A DNA stretch of 39,020 nucleotides, from contig JAHHHP010000052.1 in assembly GCA_019359275.1 (NCBI GenBank), forward strand, positions 1 through 39,020, read 5' to 3'. The notes below the pieces were generated by a model that worked only from the letters and a program-made list of their open reading frames with translations, did not search any database and had not been told where the DNA came from. This document shows positions 25,509 to 33,398 of the stretch, one piece after another. This stretch comes from Myxacorys chilensis ATA2-1-KO14 (lineage in GTDB: Bacteria; Cyanobacteriota; Cyanobacteriia; Leptolyngbyales; Leptolyngbyaceae). The number at the start of each line of letters is the position of its first letter. The first letter of the stretch is position 1. The position numbers and the translations under genes were made by a program.

Positions 25509-26774
25509 CTAGGAGTTAACTAGCCATTCTTCAACTGCTTCCTCTTTTGTATTTGTCCGTCGACTGGGAGTTTCGCGCTCGAACTTCATGTGAATCTCGC
25601 GGTTTTGCTCGCCGTCTGCGGCAACTGCCATAATCGGGAAGTCGATCAGCCCGTCTTGGAAAGACATTTGGAATCGGAAAGTTCCGTCTGGATTGAGCTT
25701 GATCGGGCGTCCGCCAATCGTTACGGTAGCATCTGGCTCGGTCGCGCCGTAGACAATCAGTTCTGCATCAGCAACCAGCCAGAACTTGCGAGGACGAACT
25801 GGGGGAGCCGACGCGGAGAAGCCTGCACCCGACATGGTAAGACCCGAAACCGTTGGCAACGCCCACATGCCCATGCCCGATGGGAACACATAAGAACTAA
25901 TGCTCTCTTCGTGAATGGAGCGATCGCTTTGCTGCATCGAGCCATAGAGCGACCCTGCGATGCGCTGAGCTTCGACGCCTTGAACCATGCCAAAGATATC
26001 GTCGTAAATTGGGTTGCCTGTAGCGCTCATGCCACCTGTGATCGCGCCTGCTGCCCGTTGAGTCGGAGGAACTAATTCCATCACCGTTTTACTGCGCAGG
26101 TCTTGATCCCAATTTAAGGTGACAAAGTGATCTTCGATCCAATCCGATGGGTAGACGGGCGGAACCCGTACCTGAGCCGAGCGAGCCAAGGTCAACCAGC
26201 GTCCGTCAGCACAGCGATAGCCAATTTCGATCATGTAGTCGCGATCGCTAACCGGAATCGGCAAGTACCACTCCCGCGCCATTTCATCGCAAGGATATTC
26301 CTGCACGCTATGAGAAGTCTGGAATTCTACGTTGATATCGGTCACGTCATATAGGCGCATCGCCAGCATTTGGCCGCCCTGACGACGTAACTCTTCTTTA
26401 TGCTCGTTAGGAATATCCCAGTAAGTGTAAGCCCACTGTGGATCGCGGGGCATTAGCACAACGCGGCTCTCACCGTAGCCAGATGGTAGGTCAGCGAGAT
26501 CGCTATCGACGCCTGCTAAAGAAACGACGCTTGGTTCAGTCTTGAGTTGAGAATTGTCTTGTCCAACGTCAAATTTTGCCGCTTCCACAGTTTCTTGTGC
26601 CTCTAAGGTACGGGTGGGGACAGGGGATGAAAAACGAGTGCGCTGAATGTCTTCGATCGACGCCAGCAGTTGGTCTTTACGCATCCGGCTGTAGCGCGAA
26701 ACGCCATATTCGCTGGCAACGCGCCTCAATTGGCGCAATGTCATCTCGGTCAAAGGAGGTCTCTCGGTACTCAT
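25509..26774 (-). CDS. Rho_N and DUF4912 domain protein
   Basis: This 421-residue protein opens with a Rho N-terminal/SAP-like helical module (MTLRQLRRVASEYGVSRYSR; KDQLLASIEDIQ, about residues 10-45), which binds nucleic acid in other proteins. A DUF4912 domain spans about 105-220 (RVVLMPRDPQWAYTYWDIP; EWYLPIPVSDRDYMIEIGYR). After a Ser/Gly-rich linker, the C-terminus repeats a beta-rich domain (PRKFWLVADAELIVYGATEPDATVTIGG). Function is unknown. The start is ATG 26774, because GGAG lies seven bases upstream; a GTG at 26786 overlaps that site. The neighbour on the other side of the divergent spacer is a DUF2993 gene. Confidence 0.85.
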   Translation of the reverse strand: MSTERPPLTEMTLRQLRRVASEYGVSRYSRMRKDQLLASIEDIQRTRFSSPVPTRTLEAQETVEAAKFDVGQDNSQLKTEPSVVSLAGVDSDLADLPSGYGESRVVLMPRDPQWAYTYWDIPNEHKEELRRQGGQMLAMRLYDVTDINVEFQTSHSVQEYPCDEMAREWYLPIPVSDRDYMIEIGYRCADGRWLTLARSAQVRVPPVYPSDWIEDHFVTLNWDQDLRSKTVMELVPPTQRAAGAITGGMSATGNPIYDDIFGMVQGVEAQRIAGSLYGSMQQSDRSIHEESISSYVFPSGMGMWALPTVSGLTMSGAGFSASAPPVRPRKFWLVADAELIVYGATEPDATVTIGGRPIKLNPDGTFRFQMSFQDGLIDFPIMAVAADGEQNREIHMKFERETPSRRTNTKEEAVEEWLVNS

Positions 26775-27003
26775 AGCATTCTCCACAACAGTAATAACGC
26801 CTCGGTTAAGCCAAATCGTGTATTGGGATCACGTGTTTTGGAATCACACATGTATCGGGATCAATAGTGCGGCCTAATAACTTTTTCTTGGGGATCGCTA
26901 GTCGAGTTCATCATGCAGCAAAGCTAGATAGGGATCAAGGGGTGAGAAGACTTGATTTCAGGCCAAATCACGGAATTTCAATGCAAATGGGGATCATTAT
27001 GTC

Positions 27004-27119
27004 ATGATAACCTGACATTTTTTACGATATGGGGATCGGCCTATAAGCATTAGGGGAGCGGCCCATAAGAATTACTTGATATTAAGATCCCGAAATTTAG
27101 CTAAATGTCAGGTTTTCAT
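27004..27119. repeat. 17-bp inverted repeat
   Basis: ATGATAACCTGACATTT (27004-27020) is matched by its reverse complement at 27103-27119 with one mismatch; ten central bases are perfect. The arms enclose 82 bases, including the 22-bp tandem repeat. Confidence 0.6.
27031..27074 (+). repeat. 22-bp direct tandem repeat
   Basis: Two 22-base units at 27031-27052 and 27053-27074 agree at 19 positions. Each begins GGGGA and contains CGGCC-ATAAG-ATTA. A looser relative, GCGGCCTAATAAC, lies at 26869-26881. Confidence 0.65.
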
Positions 27120-27191
27120 AACATTTGTTTCTCGTTCTTCTCCCACCGCTTTCTAGTAGACTGCTGTAAGCAAGCTTTGGAATGTAACGTT

Positions 27192-27983
27192 ATGAACTCC
27201 GGTTCTGATCCTTCTGATATTGAAGAATCTGTTGAAGTCGAGGAGGACTCAGGCCATCAAAAGGAAACGCTGTCTAAACAAAGTCGAATTATCAGTAAAG
27301 TATTGGCTCCGGCAGTGCGACTGTGGCTGCGATCGCAGGTCGAACACATTGAAGACTTGCAGGTAGAGATCGAAGCGGGCGATCGTCAGATTCTGGGTGG
27401 TCACATTCGACAGATCGCCCTTTCTGCTCAAAAAGCGGTCTATCGGGGGCTGCATCTCACACAGGTGCATTTAACTGGACAAAATATTCGCGTCAATTTG
27501 GGGCAAATCGCTCGGGGAAAGCCGATGCGATTGTTGGAACCCGTGCCGATTGAAGGAACGCTTTTGCTGCAAGAAGCTGACCTGAATGCATCTGCAAACG
27601 CGCCCTTGCTTAAAACCGGAGTGACTCAATTTTTAGTAACGTTGCTTAGATCAAGCGGTTCTGAGGTAGAAGAACCAGCGCTCAATCTTCAGAACTTAAA
27701 GATTCGGTTAGAAGAGAATCAGATCGTGTTGGCGGCGGCGTTGATTTCGCGCAGTGGAACCGAGACTGCGATCGCAATTCGCTCTGGATTTGAGATGGGT
27801 GCGCCAAATCTTCTCAAGCTCGTCAATCCGCACTGGTTGCCTCATGCAGGTGCGAAACGCGGACTCGCAATTCACGATCTCGACGGCTACGAATTTGACT
27901 TGGGTAAGGATACTGAAATTCAGGACTTGAAACTGGAGACGGGACAGCTTTCGTGTCGAGCAAAGCTGTTGGTGCGATCGTGA
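27192..27983 (+). CDS. DUF2993 (LmeA-like) protein
   Basis: This 263-residue protein begins with an acidic, Ser-rich leader (MNSGSDPSDIEESVEVEED). It then has the DUF2993 domain from about residue 40: APAVRLWLRSQVEHIEDLQVEIEAGDRQILGGHIRQIALSA and VYRGLHLTQVHLTGQNIRVN, a beta-rich repeat like LmeA and lipid-transfer-related proteins. In actinobacteria a DUF2993 protein acts in mannan maturation; in cyanobacteria the role is unknown. There is no signal peptide, so it is probably cytoplasmic. I chose ATG 27192; the frame continues up to 27105, but those codons lie within an inverted repeat. Confidence 0.82.
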   Translation: MNSGSDPSDIEESVEVEEDSGHQKETLSKQSRIISKVLAPAVRLWLRSQVEHIEDLQVEIEAGDRQILGGHIRQIALSAQKAVYRGLHLTQVHLTGQNIRVNLGQIARGKPMRLLEPVPIEGTLLLQEADLNASANAPLLKTGVTQFLVTLLRSSGSEVEEPALNLQNLKIRLEENQIVLAAALISRSGTETAIAIRSGFEMGAPNLLKLVNPHWLPHAGAKRGLAIHDLDGYEFDLGKDTEIQDLKLETGQLSCRAKLLVRS

Positions 27984-28026
27984 GCGGTCAGGCGTTTTGT
28001 TAAGCCAATGCAGAATTCATACAAGC

Positions 28027-28896
28027 TCAATTGGGCAATAGCGGTAAGACCAGCGTGACAAAGTAATAGACCAACGGAGCCGTAAACACATAGCTATCCG
28101 CGCGATCGAGGATGCCACCATGTCCGGGAATCAGTTGTCCAGAATCTTTCACTCCCGCATCCCGTTTCATCATCGATTCGGTCAAATCGCCAAGTAGACT
28201 GGCAACACCAATCAATAAGCCTAGTAAAACACCTGTGATTGGCCATCCTGACCAGTCGAGATACCACGATCCGGCCACACCCACCGCAACACTAGCAGAG
28301 ACTCCAAAGACTGCCCCTTCTACCGTCTTCTTGGGGCTGATATCTGACAGGCGGGTGCGCCCAATCCATTTACCGATAAAGTAAGCGCCAATATCTGCGG
28401 CCCAAATACAGAGAAAGGCTAGAAAGGTGTGGGTCAGTCCTTTTGGCAAAGCGTCTAAACCCTGCCAAGAGGTGAGCCAGAATCCATCAAGCGGAATGTT
28501 GCTCAGTTCGGCTTGACCGAGTGATCGCAGTCGTACCCAGTAACTCGGCAAATAACCACAGTAGAACAAGCCCATGATTGAGGTGGAAATATCTGCGATC
28601 GTGGCGAGTTTGGGCTGAAACAGCAGATAAAAACAGATAAACGTTCCGGCGACTGGGAAAATAGCATCTGCCAGCGAGGGATTTAAGTTTGAGACGATCA
28701 GTAGAATTTGGCTGACTACTAATGTTGTTTTGGCAGCGGGGACAATGCCTTTCGCACGCGCAAGCTGAAAGTATTCGAGTTGCCCAAGATAGATAATGAT
28801 GCCGAAACAGACTGTGAAATACCAGCCACCCATGAGGATCATGGCTAGAGCAAGTACGATCGCGACAACTCCACTAAAAATTCGAGACCAAGGCAT
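28027..28896 (-). CDS. cdsA: Phosphatidate cytidylyltransferase
   Basis: This 289-residue membrane enzyme makes CDP-diacylglycerol from phosphatidic acid and CTP for phosphatidylglycerol synthesis, which photosystems need. It has about eight hydrophobic segments. The C-terminal CDS signature is complete: SMMKRDAGVKDSG followed by LIPGHGGILDRADS, with the S-x2-K-R...K-D...H-G-G-x2-D-R-x-D residues all present. It is downstream of cbiT on the same strand, 182 bases away. Confidence 0.96.
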   Translation of the reverse strand: MPWSRIFSGVVAIVLALAMILMGGWYFTVCFGIIIYLGQLEYFQLARAKGIVPAAKTTLVVSQILLIVSNLNPSLADAIFPVAGTFICFYLLFQPKLATIADISTSIMGLFYCGYLPSYWVRLRSLGQAELSNIPLDGFWLTSWQGLDALPKGLTHTFLAFLCIWAADIGAYFIGKWIGRTRLSDISPKKTVEGAVFGVSASVAVGVAGSWYLDWSGWPITGVLLGLLIGVASLLGDLTESMMKRDAGVKDSGQLIPGHGGILDRADSYVFTAPLVYYFVTLVLPLLPN

Positions 28897-29078
28897 ATAA
28901 ACTAACCGTGCGTGAAGGGAACTTGGTCTAATCTCAACTTGATCAACGGCGACTTTGTTCTCAAAAAATTAATGTCAGGTTAAGCAGGTTAAGGGTTGCT
29001 TTGGAATACTTTATCAATGATCTGTGAGCAATAGTAAATGCTGAATGAATATTTAAAGCTTTTATCGTTGTTAACCCG

Positions 29079-29681
29079 TCAATTCATTTTCTCTCCACTC
29101 AACACGAAAATTGGATCGACTGCCGCAAACGTTTGACTTGTGCCACGAGTTTCCAAGCGATTAATGGCAGATTGCACAACTTCAATGTTGCGAGCATGAA
29201 GTTCAGCAAAGCTTTCTGAAATTTTATAAAGGGTCTCTAAGTTAGCAGCCGTAGCCACAACACGCCCATGCGGTTTAAGGTGCTGCCACACTTCTTTAAG
29301 AATATCTTTGATGGAGCGTCCACCCTCAATGCAGACGCGATCGGGAGCGCTAGTTAAAGTTTTTAGACAGTCGGGAGCGCTGCCTTCAACGATGCTGACG
29401 TTTTTGACTCCGAAGCGATCGCAGTTGCGACGAATTAAATTAGCCACATCCTCATCTCGCTCGATCGCAATGATTTGCCCGCCAGGACATAATAAACCTG
29501 CCTCGACAGGAATTGTTCCGGTTCCGGCTCCAATGTCCCACAGGACGGAATCGGGTTTGAGTCGTAGTTGACAGAGCAAGAGCAGCCGAATCTCTCGTTG
29601 ACTCATCGGGATGCCGGGCAAGTTCTCGAATAAATCGTCGGGAATGCCAGGGGTGACGTAAGACCAAAGCGGAGAAGTCAT
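29079..29681 (-). CDS. cbiT: Precorrin-6B/cobalt-precorrin-6B C15-methyltransferase, CbiT
   Basis: This 200-residue SAM-dependent methyltransferase begins PLWSYVTPGIPDDLFENLPGI, the substrate-side opening of CbiT, followed by MSQREIRLLLL. The SAM loop is VLWDIGAGTGTIPVEAGLL (about 46-64), with an acidic residue after it in IAIERDED. It methylates C15 and decarboxylates the ring in the corrin pathway to vitamin B12. CbiT is here separate from CbiE. No other cobalamin gene and no recognisable cobalamin riboswitch is in the window. The upstream spacer holds the 41-bp repeat array. Confidence 0.93.
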   Translation of the reverse strand: MTSPLWSYVTPGIPDDLFENLPGIPMSQREIRLLLLCQLRLKPDSVLWDIGAGTGTIPVEAGLLCPGGQIIAIERDEDVANLIRRNCDRFGVKNVSIVEGSAPDCLKTLTSAPDRVCIEGGRSIKDILKEVWQHLKPHGRVVATAANLETLYKISESFAELHARNIEVVQSAINRLETRGTSQTFAAVDPIFVLSGEKMN

Positions 29682-30173
29682 AGGGTAAGTCTTGACTTAA
29701 ATAGAGCTTTATTTGTGGAATTTTAGAGAGTAGTTGAGGGTTGTGCGGTTAAGTCCCTTCATCGTAATTGGGAGACATCAAAACATCACAAGTGACAAGG
29801 CGCAACTTTTTGCCCAAACGACTGGAATTCGCTTCGCAGAGGAATGCAGACCCAAAATGAAGCGACACGACGTCGAGATTAAAGAATCTTTCTGCAAATC
29901 GAGTGATCTGTATCTCTAATCAAGTCACGGAAACCTAAATTGAGAAATGCTTCTATTAAATTAAGTAATGCTTATGCAAAATCAAATAACGAAAGCTGAA
30001 ATCGACAGACGCTTATCGAAAATCAAATAACAGAAGCCGAAATCAACAAACGCTTATCGAAAATCAAGTAATGCTTATGCAAAATTAAATAACGAAAGCC
30101 GAAATCAACAAACGTTTATCAAAAATCAAGTAGCGGGAACTTGAATCAGTAAACGTATCTGGTATTTACGTCC
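29682..30173. other. Spacer upstream of cbiT
   Basis: There is no convincing gene. The first 240 bases (29682-29918) are plain, with a short palindrome CGACGTCG near 29870. The remainder is the repeat array listed separately. The spacer is downstream of the decarboxylase and upstream of cbiT. Confidence 0.6.
29919..30165 (+). repeat. Array of 41-bp units with two 21-bp short forms
   Basis: The array divides without gaps into units at 29919-29959 (diverged, 41), 29960-29980 (21), 29981-30021 (41), 30022-30062 (41), 30063-30083 (21), 30084-30124 (41) and 30125-30165 (diverged, 41). Most units begin ATCAA or ATTAA, and the core ones end in AAA. The three core 41-mers agree at 35-36 of 41 positions, and the two 21-mers agree at 20 of 21. 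The short form looks like the long one with about 20 internal bases lost. The units are not multiples of three, so they are not coding. Confidence 0.85.
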
Positions 30174-31685
30174 TTATTGAACAACGCGCAACATTTTGAG
30201 CGTAGGATCTGTGCAACCTGTAATAAAACCACCCGACTTGAGAACGTATTGCAGAACATTGAGAGCGTCTTGAGTAATGTATTCTCCAGGCATCAGAATG
30301 GGAATGCCTGGTGGATAAGGGCAAACAAGTTCCGCAGAGATACGATTGGCGTTACCAAAATCTGAAAAATTGCCCGCTTGATCGATCGAAATCATTTCGC
30401 TTCGAGCAAAGAACGCTTCACGGGGAGACATTGCCTGCGTTCCATTCAACAACTCCCCACCTCCCATAGATACCCCAACCGCTCCTGACAAAACGTTGCC
30501 GACGCCTTTGGCTAGCCGATCCGCTGCCAACGTTTCCCACGCCGCGATCAGCCGATCTACATCTGCTTTCGTATTGCCCAAACTAAAAATAAAGGTGACA
30601 TGCCGCAGAGACGGCAATTCTGCCGTTACACCTAGCTGCTGATGCAGAATTTCGTCTGCCGTAAATCCATCTATGCCTAAGTTAGAAACCGTTACGGTCA
30701 ATCGAGTCCGATCGAGGGCATAGAATCCAGAGGTCGTGGCCTGTTCAGGATTTAGGGTTGCCAGTTTTGGAATCGCTTGCAGCCGCGATCGCGCTTCATT
30801 CGCTAACCGAAGAGTCTGATCCATCAACTCCTGTCCCTCCGTTGCCATCTGCCCTCGTGCAGCGTCTAACGAGGCTAGAAGCAAATAACTCGGACTTGTC
30901 GATTGAACAAGCTGCAACGATTGCGAAACGCGATCGCGATCAATTCGATCTCCTTGAACATGCAGCATCGAAGCCTGCGTCAGGGCTGATAAGGTTTTGT
31001 GCGTCGATTGCACGGTTAAATCGGCTCCTGCTTGTAGCGCAGACATCGGTAAATCAGCATGAAACGCAAAGTGCGCTCCGTGAGCTTCATCTACGATTAA
31101 TGGAAGGTTGTACTGGTGAACGAGATCTGCGATCGCGGCAATATCACCACACACCCCAAAATAAGTGGGATATACCATCAACACCGCTTTTGCATCAGGA
31201 TGCTGTTTCAGCGTGGCGGCGACCGTTTCAGGCGTAATACTGTGCGCGAGATCTAAGATCGGGTCGTATTCGGGGTGAACAAACACAGGGATTGCGCCAG
31301 AGAGGATTAGAGCCGCGATCGCAGATTGATGCACATTGCGCGGCAAAATAATTTTCTCGCCAGGGGCACACGTTGCTAAAATCGCAGCCATAATTCCGCA
31401 GGTCGAGCCATTCGCGAGAAACCAAGTTCGTTCTGCCCCAAACGTTTGCGCGGCTAAGGCTTGCGCTTCGGCAATCACACCTTGAGGCGCAAATAAATTG
31501 TCGAGTTCGGGCAATTCGGGCAAGTCAGCCTGAAAGACTTGGGAGCCGAGGAGATGAGTGAGTGCGATCGCGCTGCCAATTCCACGCTTATGTCCTGGCG
31601 CATAGAAGGAAGCGTGCGATTTGAGGGAGCAAGCGGTCAGAGCCTCTAATAGCGGCAAGCGAACATTTGGCATGATCTTTGGCAT
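30174..31685 (-). CDS. Orn/Lys/Arg decarboxylase-family PLP enzyme
   Basis: This enzyme of about 503 residues has the Orn/Lys/Arg decarboxylase fold I major domain: SFYAPGHKRGIG near the start, LANGSTCGIMAAILA, the aspartate in LPLIVDEAHGAHFAFH, and the PLP lysine in TVQSTHKTLSALTQ. A C-terminal domain ends with YPPGIPILMPGEYI. By family it decarboxylates lysine, arginine or ornithine to make polyamines or cadaverine; which one is not readable. The start is uncertain: ATG 31685 and ATG 31673 both lie in an exact 12-base tandem duplication (GATCATGCCAAA twice), and neither has a good ribosome site. It reads in the same direction as cbiT and cdsA. Confidence 0.9.
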   Translation of the reverse strand: MPKIMPNVRLPLLEALTACSLKSHASFYAPGHKRGIGSAIALTHLLGSQVFQADLPELPELDNLFAPQGVIAEAQALAAQTFGAERTWFLANGSTCGIMAAILATCAPGEKIILPRNVHQSAIAALILSGAIPVFVHPEYDPILDLAHSITPETVAATLKQHPDAKAVLMVYPTYFGVCGDIAAIADLVHQYNLPLIVDEAHGAHFAFHADLPMSALQAGADLTVQSTHKTLSALTQASMLHVQGDRIDRDRVSQSLQLVQSTSPSYLLLASLDAARGQMATEGQELMDQTLRLANEARSRLQAIPKLATLNPEQATTSGFYALDRTRLTVTVSNLGIDGFTADEILHQQLGVTAELPSLRHVTFIFSLGNTKADVDRLIAAWETLAADRLAKGVGNVLSGAVGVSMGGGELLNGTQAMSPREAFFARSEMISIDQAGNFSDFGNANRISAELVCPYPPGIPILMPGEYITQDALNVLQYVLKSGGFITGCTDPTLKMLRVVQ

Positions 31686-31812
31686 GATCAACACGCATAT
31701 TGAACTTAACGGATATTAACGGAAACGCAGTTCCTGCATCTCTCTGGACAGATGTTTCCTGCCCAACTTCCTTTCTAGGTTAGGAATGTCAAGTAATTCG
31801 TTAGGATATTCT

Positions 31813-32013
31813 ATGGTTAACCCGCCGACCATTCCTGATCCAACGGTTCCCGATCCGGCTCCCAGCCCAATTCCAGAACCGTTTCCCAAGCCCGATCCAT
31901 TACCTTCTCCTGTTCCGGAACCGATTCCCTCTCCTGTCCCGGAACCGATTCCCTCTCCTGCCCCAGAGCCTGTTCCTGCTCCTGTCCCACAAACCATACC
32001 GGGACCTGTTTAA
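31813..32013 (+). CDS. Small proline-rich repeat protein
   Basis: The frame from ATG 31813 encodes 66 residues that are almost entirely Pro with Glu, Asp, Ser, Ile and Val, in PEPIPSPVPEPIPSP-type units. No signal peptide, cysteine or folded domain is seen. It ends 24 bases before ychF on the same strand, so it may be co-transcribed. The reverse strand is also open as a glycine-rich frame, as expected from the repeats. Such short Pro-rich frames can be real extended linkers or low-complexity DNA; no family is recognised. Confidence 0.4.
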   Translation: MVNPPTIPDPTVPDPAPSPIPEPFPKPDPLPSPVPEPIPSPVPEPIPSPAPEPVPAPVPQTIPGPV

Positions 32014-32037
32014 CCGTTTGTATCTCACCTACCTACT

Positions 32038-33129
32038 ATGCTAAGAGCCGGGATTGTTGGACTCCCCAACGTTGGAAAATCAACTTTATTTAACGCGGTG
32101 GTTGCCAATGCCAAAGCCCAAGCCGCCAACTATCCCTTCTGTACGATTGAGCCAAATGTCGGTATTGTTGCCGTCCCTGACGATCGGCTAAAAGTCCTGG
32201 CAAATATTTCTAGCTCAGCCGAGATTTTGCCAGCACGAGTCGAATTTGTGGACATCGCCGGATTAGTGAAAGGCGCAAGTCGCGGGGAAGGCTTGGGCAA
32301 CCAATTTCTCGCCAACATTCGAGAAGTCGATGCGATCGTACATGTGGTGCGCTGTTTTGAAGATGACGATGTGATTCACGTTTCCGGATCGGTCGATCCA
32401 GTGCGCGACATTGAAGTGATCAATCTTGAACTAGGGCTTGCTGACTTAGATCAAGTCGAGCGCCGAATTGAACGTGCCCGAAAGCAGTCTCGCACCAGCA
32501 AAGAAGCTCAAGTCGAAACGGGCGCACTCGAAAAGTTGATTCCAGTCCTCAATGAAGGTAAACCCGCACGTCAAGTTAGCCTCACCGAAGAGGAAGAAGA
32601 GCTGATCAAACCACTCGGATTGCTGACTCGCAAGCCAATTATCTATGCCACGAATGTTTCTGAAAATGATCTGGCAACAGGTAACGAATGGGTTGAGCAG
32701 GTGAGAGCGCTCGCCGCTGAAGAAAACGCGCAAGTCGTGGTGGTGTCAGCTCAAGTTGAATCGGAACTCGTGGAATTACCAGAGAGCGATCGCGCCGATT
32801 TCCTAGAATCGCTAGGCGTCGAAGAAGGAGGTTTAAAGTCTCTCATTCGCGCGACTTACGAACTGTTGGGACTGCGAACCTACTTCACGACTGGGCCAAA
32901 AGAAACCCGTGCCTGGACAATTCACGCGGGCATGTTAGCTCCTCAAGCCGCAGGCGTAATTCACACAGATTTTGAGCGGGGCTTTATTCGGGCTGAAACG
33001 GTGGCTTACAAAGACTTAGTAGCCACAGGCTCAATGGCAGGAGCCAAAGAAAAAGGCCTGGTTCGTAGTGAAGGCAAAGAATACATCGTTCAAGAAGGCG
33101 ATGTATTGCTATTCCGCTTTAATGTGTAA
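32038..33129 (+). CDS. ychF: Redox-regulated ATPase YchF (Obg family)
   Basis: This 363-residue P-loop protein of the Obg group has its P-loop in GIVGLPNVGKSTLFNAV (6-22), switch regions in ANYPFCTIEPNVG and FVDIAGLVKGASRGEGLGNQFL, and YATNVSENDL in place of the NKxD specificity motif. That substitution is why YchF prefers ATP. The C-terminal TGS-like domain has TYFTTGPKETRAWTIHAG and FERGFIRAE. It binds ribosomes and acts in stress responses. The length is normal and the gene complete. Confidence 0.97.
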   Translation: MLRAGIVGLPNVGKSTLFNAVVANAKAQAANYPFCTIEPNVGIVAVPDDRLKVLANISSSAEILPARVEFVDIAGLVKGASRGEGLGNQFLANIREVDAIVHVVRCFEDDDVIHVSGSVDPVRDIEVINLELGLADLDQVERRIERARKQSRTSKEAQVETGALEKLIPVLNEGKPARQVSLTEEEEELIKPLGLLTRKPIIYATNVSENDLATGNEWVEQVRALAAEENAQVVVVSAQVESELVELPESDRADFLESLGVEEGGLKSLIRATYELLGLRTYFTTGPKETRAWTIHAGMLAPQAAGVIHTDFERGFIRAETVAYKDLVATGSMAGAKEKGLVRSEGKEYIVQEGDVLLFRFNV

Positions 33130-33191
33130 ACACTGAAATCATACTAGTGTAAAGATTGGTACATGATTCAGCAATATTACGGAAGGCTGTG

Positions 33192-33197
33192 TATAAT
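33192..33197 (+). promoter_or_regulatory. Perfect TATAAT -10 box in the ychF-ATPase spacer
   Basis: TATAAT stands at 33192-33197 with a poor -35 (TTCAGC at 33167-33172, 19-base spacing). It lies 63 bases after ychF and leads into the candidate small RNA. The local word GTGTATAATT is shared with 3861-3870. Confidence 0.5.
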
Positions 33198-33203
33198 TAC
33201 AGG

Positions 33204-33306
33204 TAGAAAGGTTTTGCGGAAGCCTCAAAGCTGAATTTTTACGCCTAATCCAATAGTTTGGATTTCATAGCACCTCGGTCTCACGATCGAGGTCTTTTAA
33301 TTTTTA
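33204..33306 (+). ncRNA. Candidate small RNA between ychF and the ArsA ATPase
   Basis: After the TATAAT box three hairpins follow in a row. The first is at 33209-33225 (AGG/CCT closing, with G-U pairs). The second is AATCCAA-TAGT-TTGGATT at 33247-33264, perfect. The last is ACCTCG/CGAGGT at 33272-33293 with a T-rich tail, a terminator. The result would be a transcript of about 100 bases with no coding frame of note. It does not carry the conserved SRP RNA, 6S or Yfr1 words that I know. Confidence 0.5.
33272..33306 (+). terminator. Rho-independent terminator
   Basis: ACCTCG (33272-33277) pairs with CGAGGT (33288-33293), followed by CTTTTAATTTTTA. It can end either ychF read-through or the small RNA. 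Confidence 0.75.
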
Positions 33307-33398
33307 CCTCATCCCTTATCCTTCCTCCTCATTCCCCACTCATATGTGACAATAGAGTTAAAGAATGTAAATATTTCTCATATATAGGACTCGATACC

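Larger units (their letters stand above)
26775..27191. other. Divergent spacer rich in GGGATC words
   Basis: No gene is assigned. GGGATC occurs at 26825, 26857, 26891, 26931, 26990 and 27032, with GATCCC at 27086. The spacer also contains the 22-bp tandem repeat and the 17-bp inverted repeat listed separately. It must hold promoters for the DUF4912 (leftward) and DUF2993 (rightward) genes. Confidence 0.6.

Noticed and set aside
29682..29918. Cobalamin riboswitch upstream of cbiT
   Set aside because: I could not find the conserved B12-box word or the surrounding stems in this spacer.
29919..30165. CRISPR array
   Set aside because: The repeated units are contiguous and similar over their whole length, with two length classes; there are no unique spacers between conserved repeats and no cas genes.
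31716..31997. Glycine-rich gene on the reverse strand
   Set aside because: It is the mirror of the proline-rich rightward frame; the Gly/Ser/Thr pattern follows from the complement of Pro codons, with no domain or ribosome site.
33204..33306. SRP RNA, 6S RNA or Yfr1 as identity of the small RNA
   Set aside because: The SRP tetraloop region with GGAAGGAAGCAGCC, the long 6S bubble and the Yfr1 single-stranded ACTCCTCACAC word are not present.
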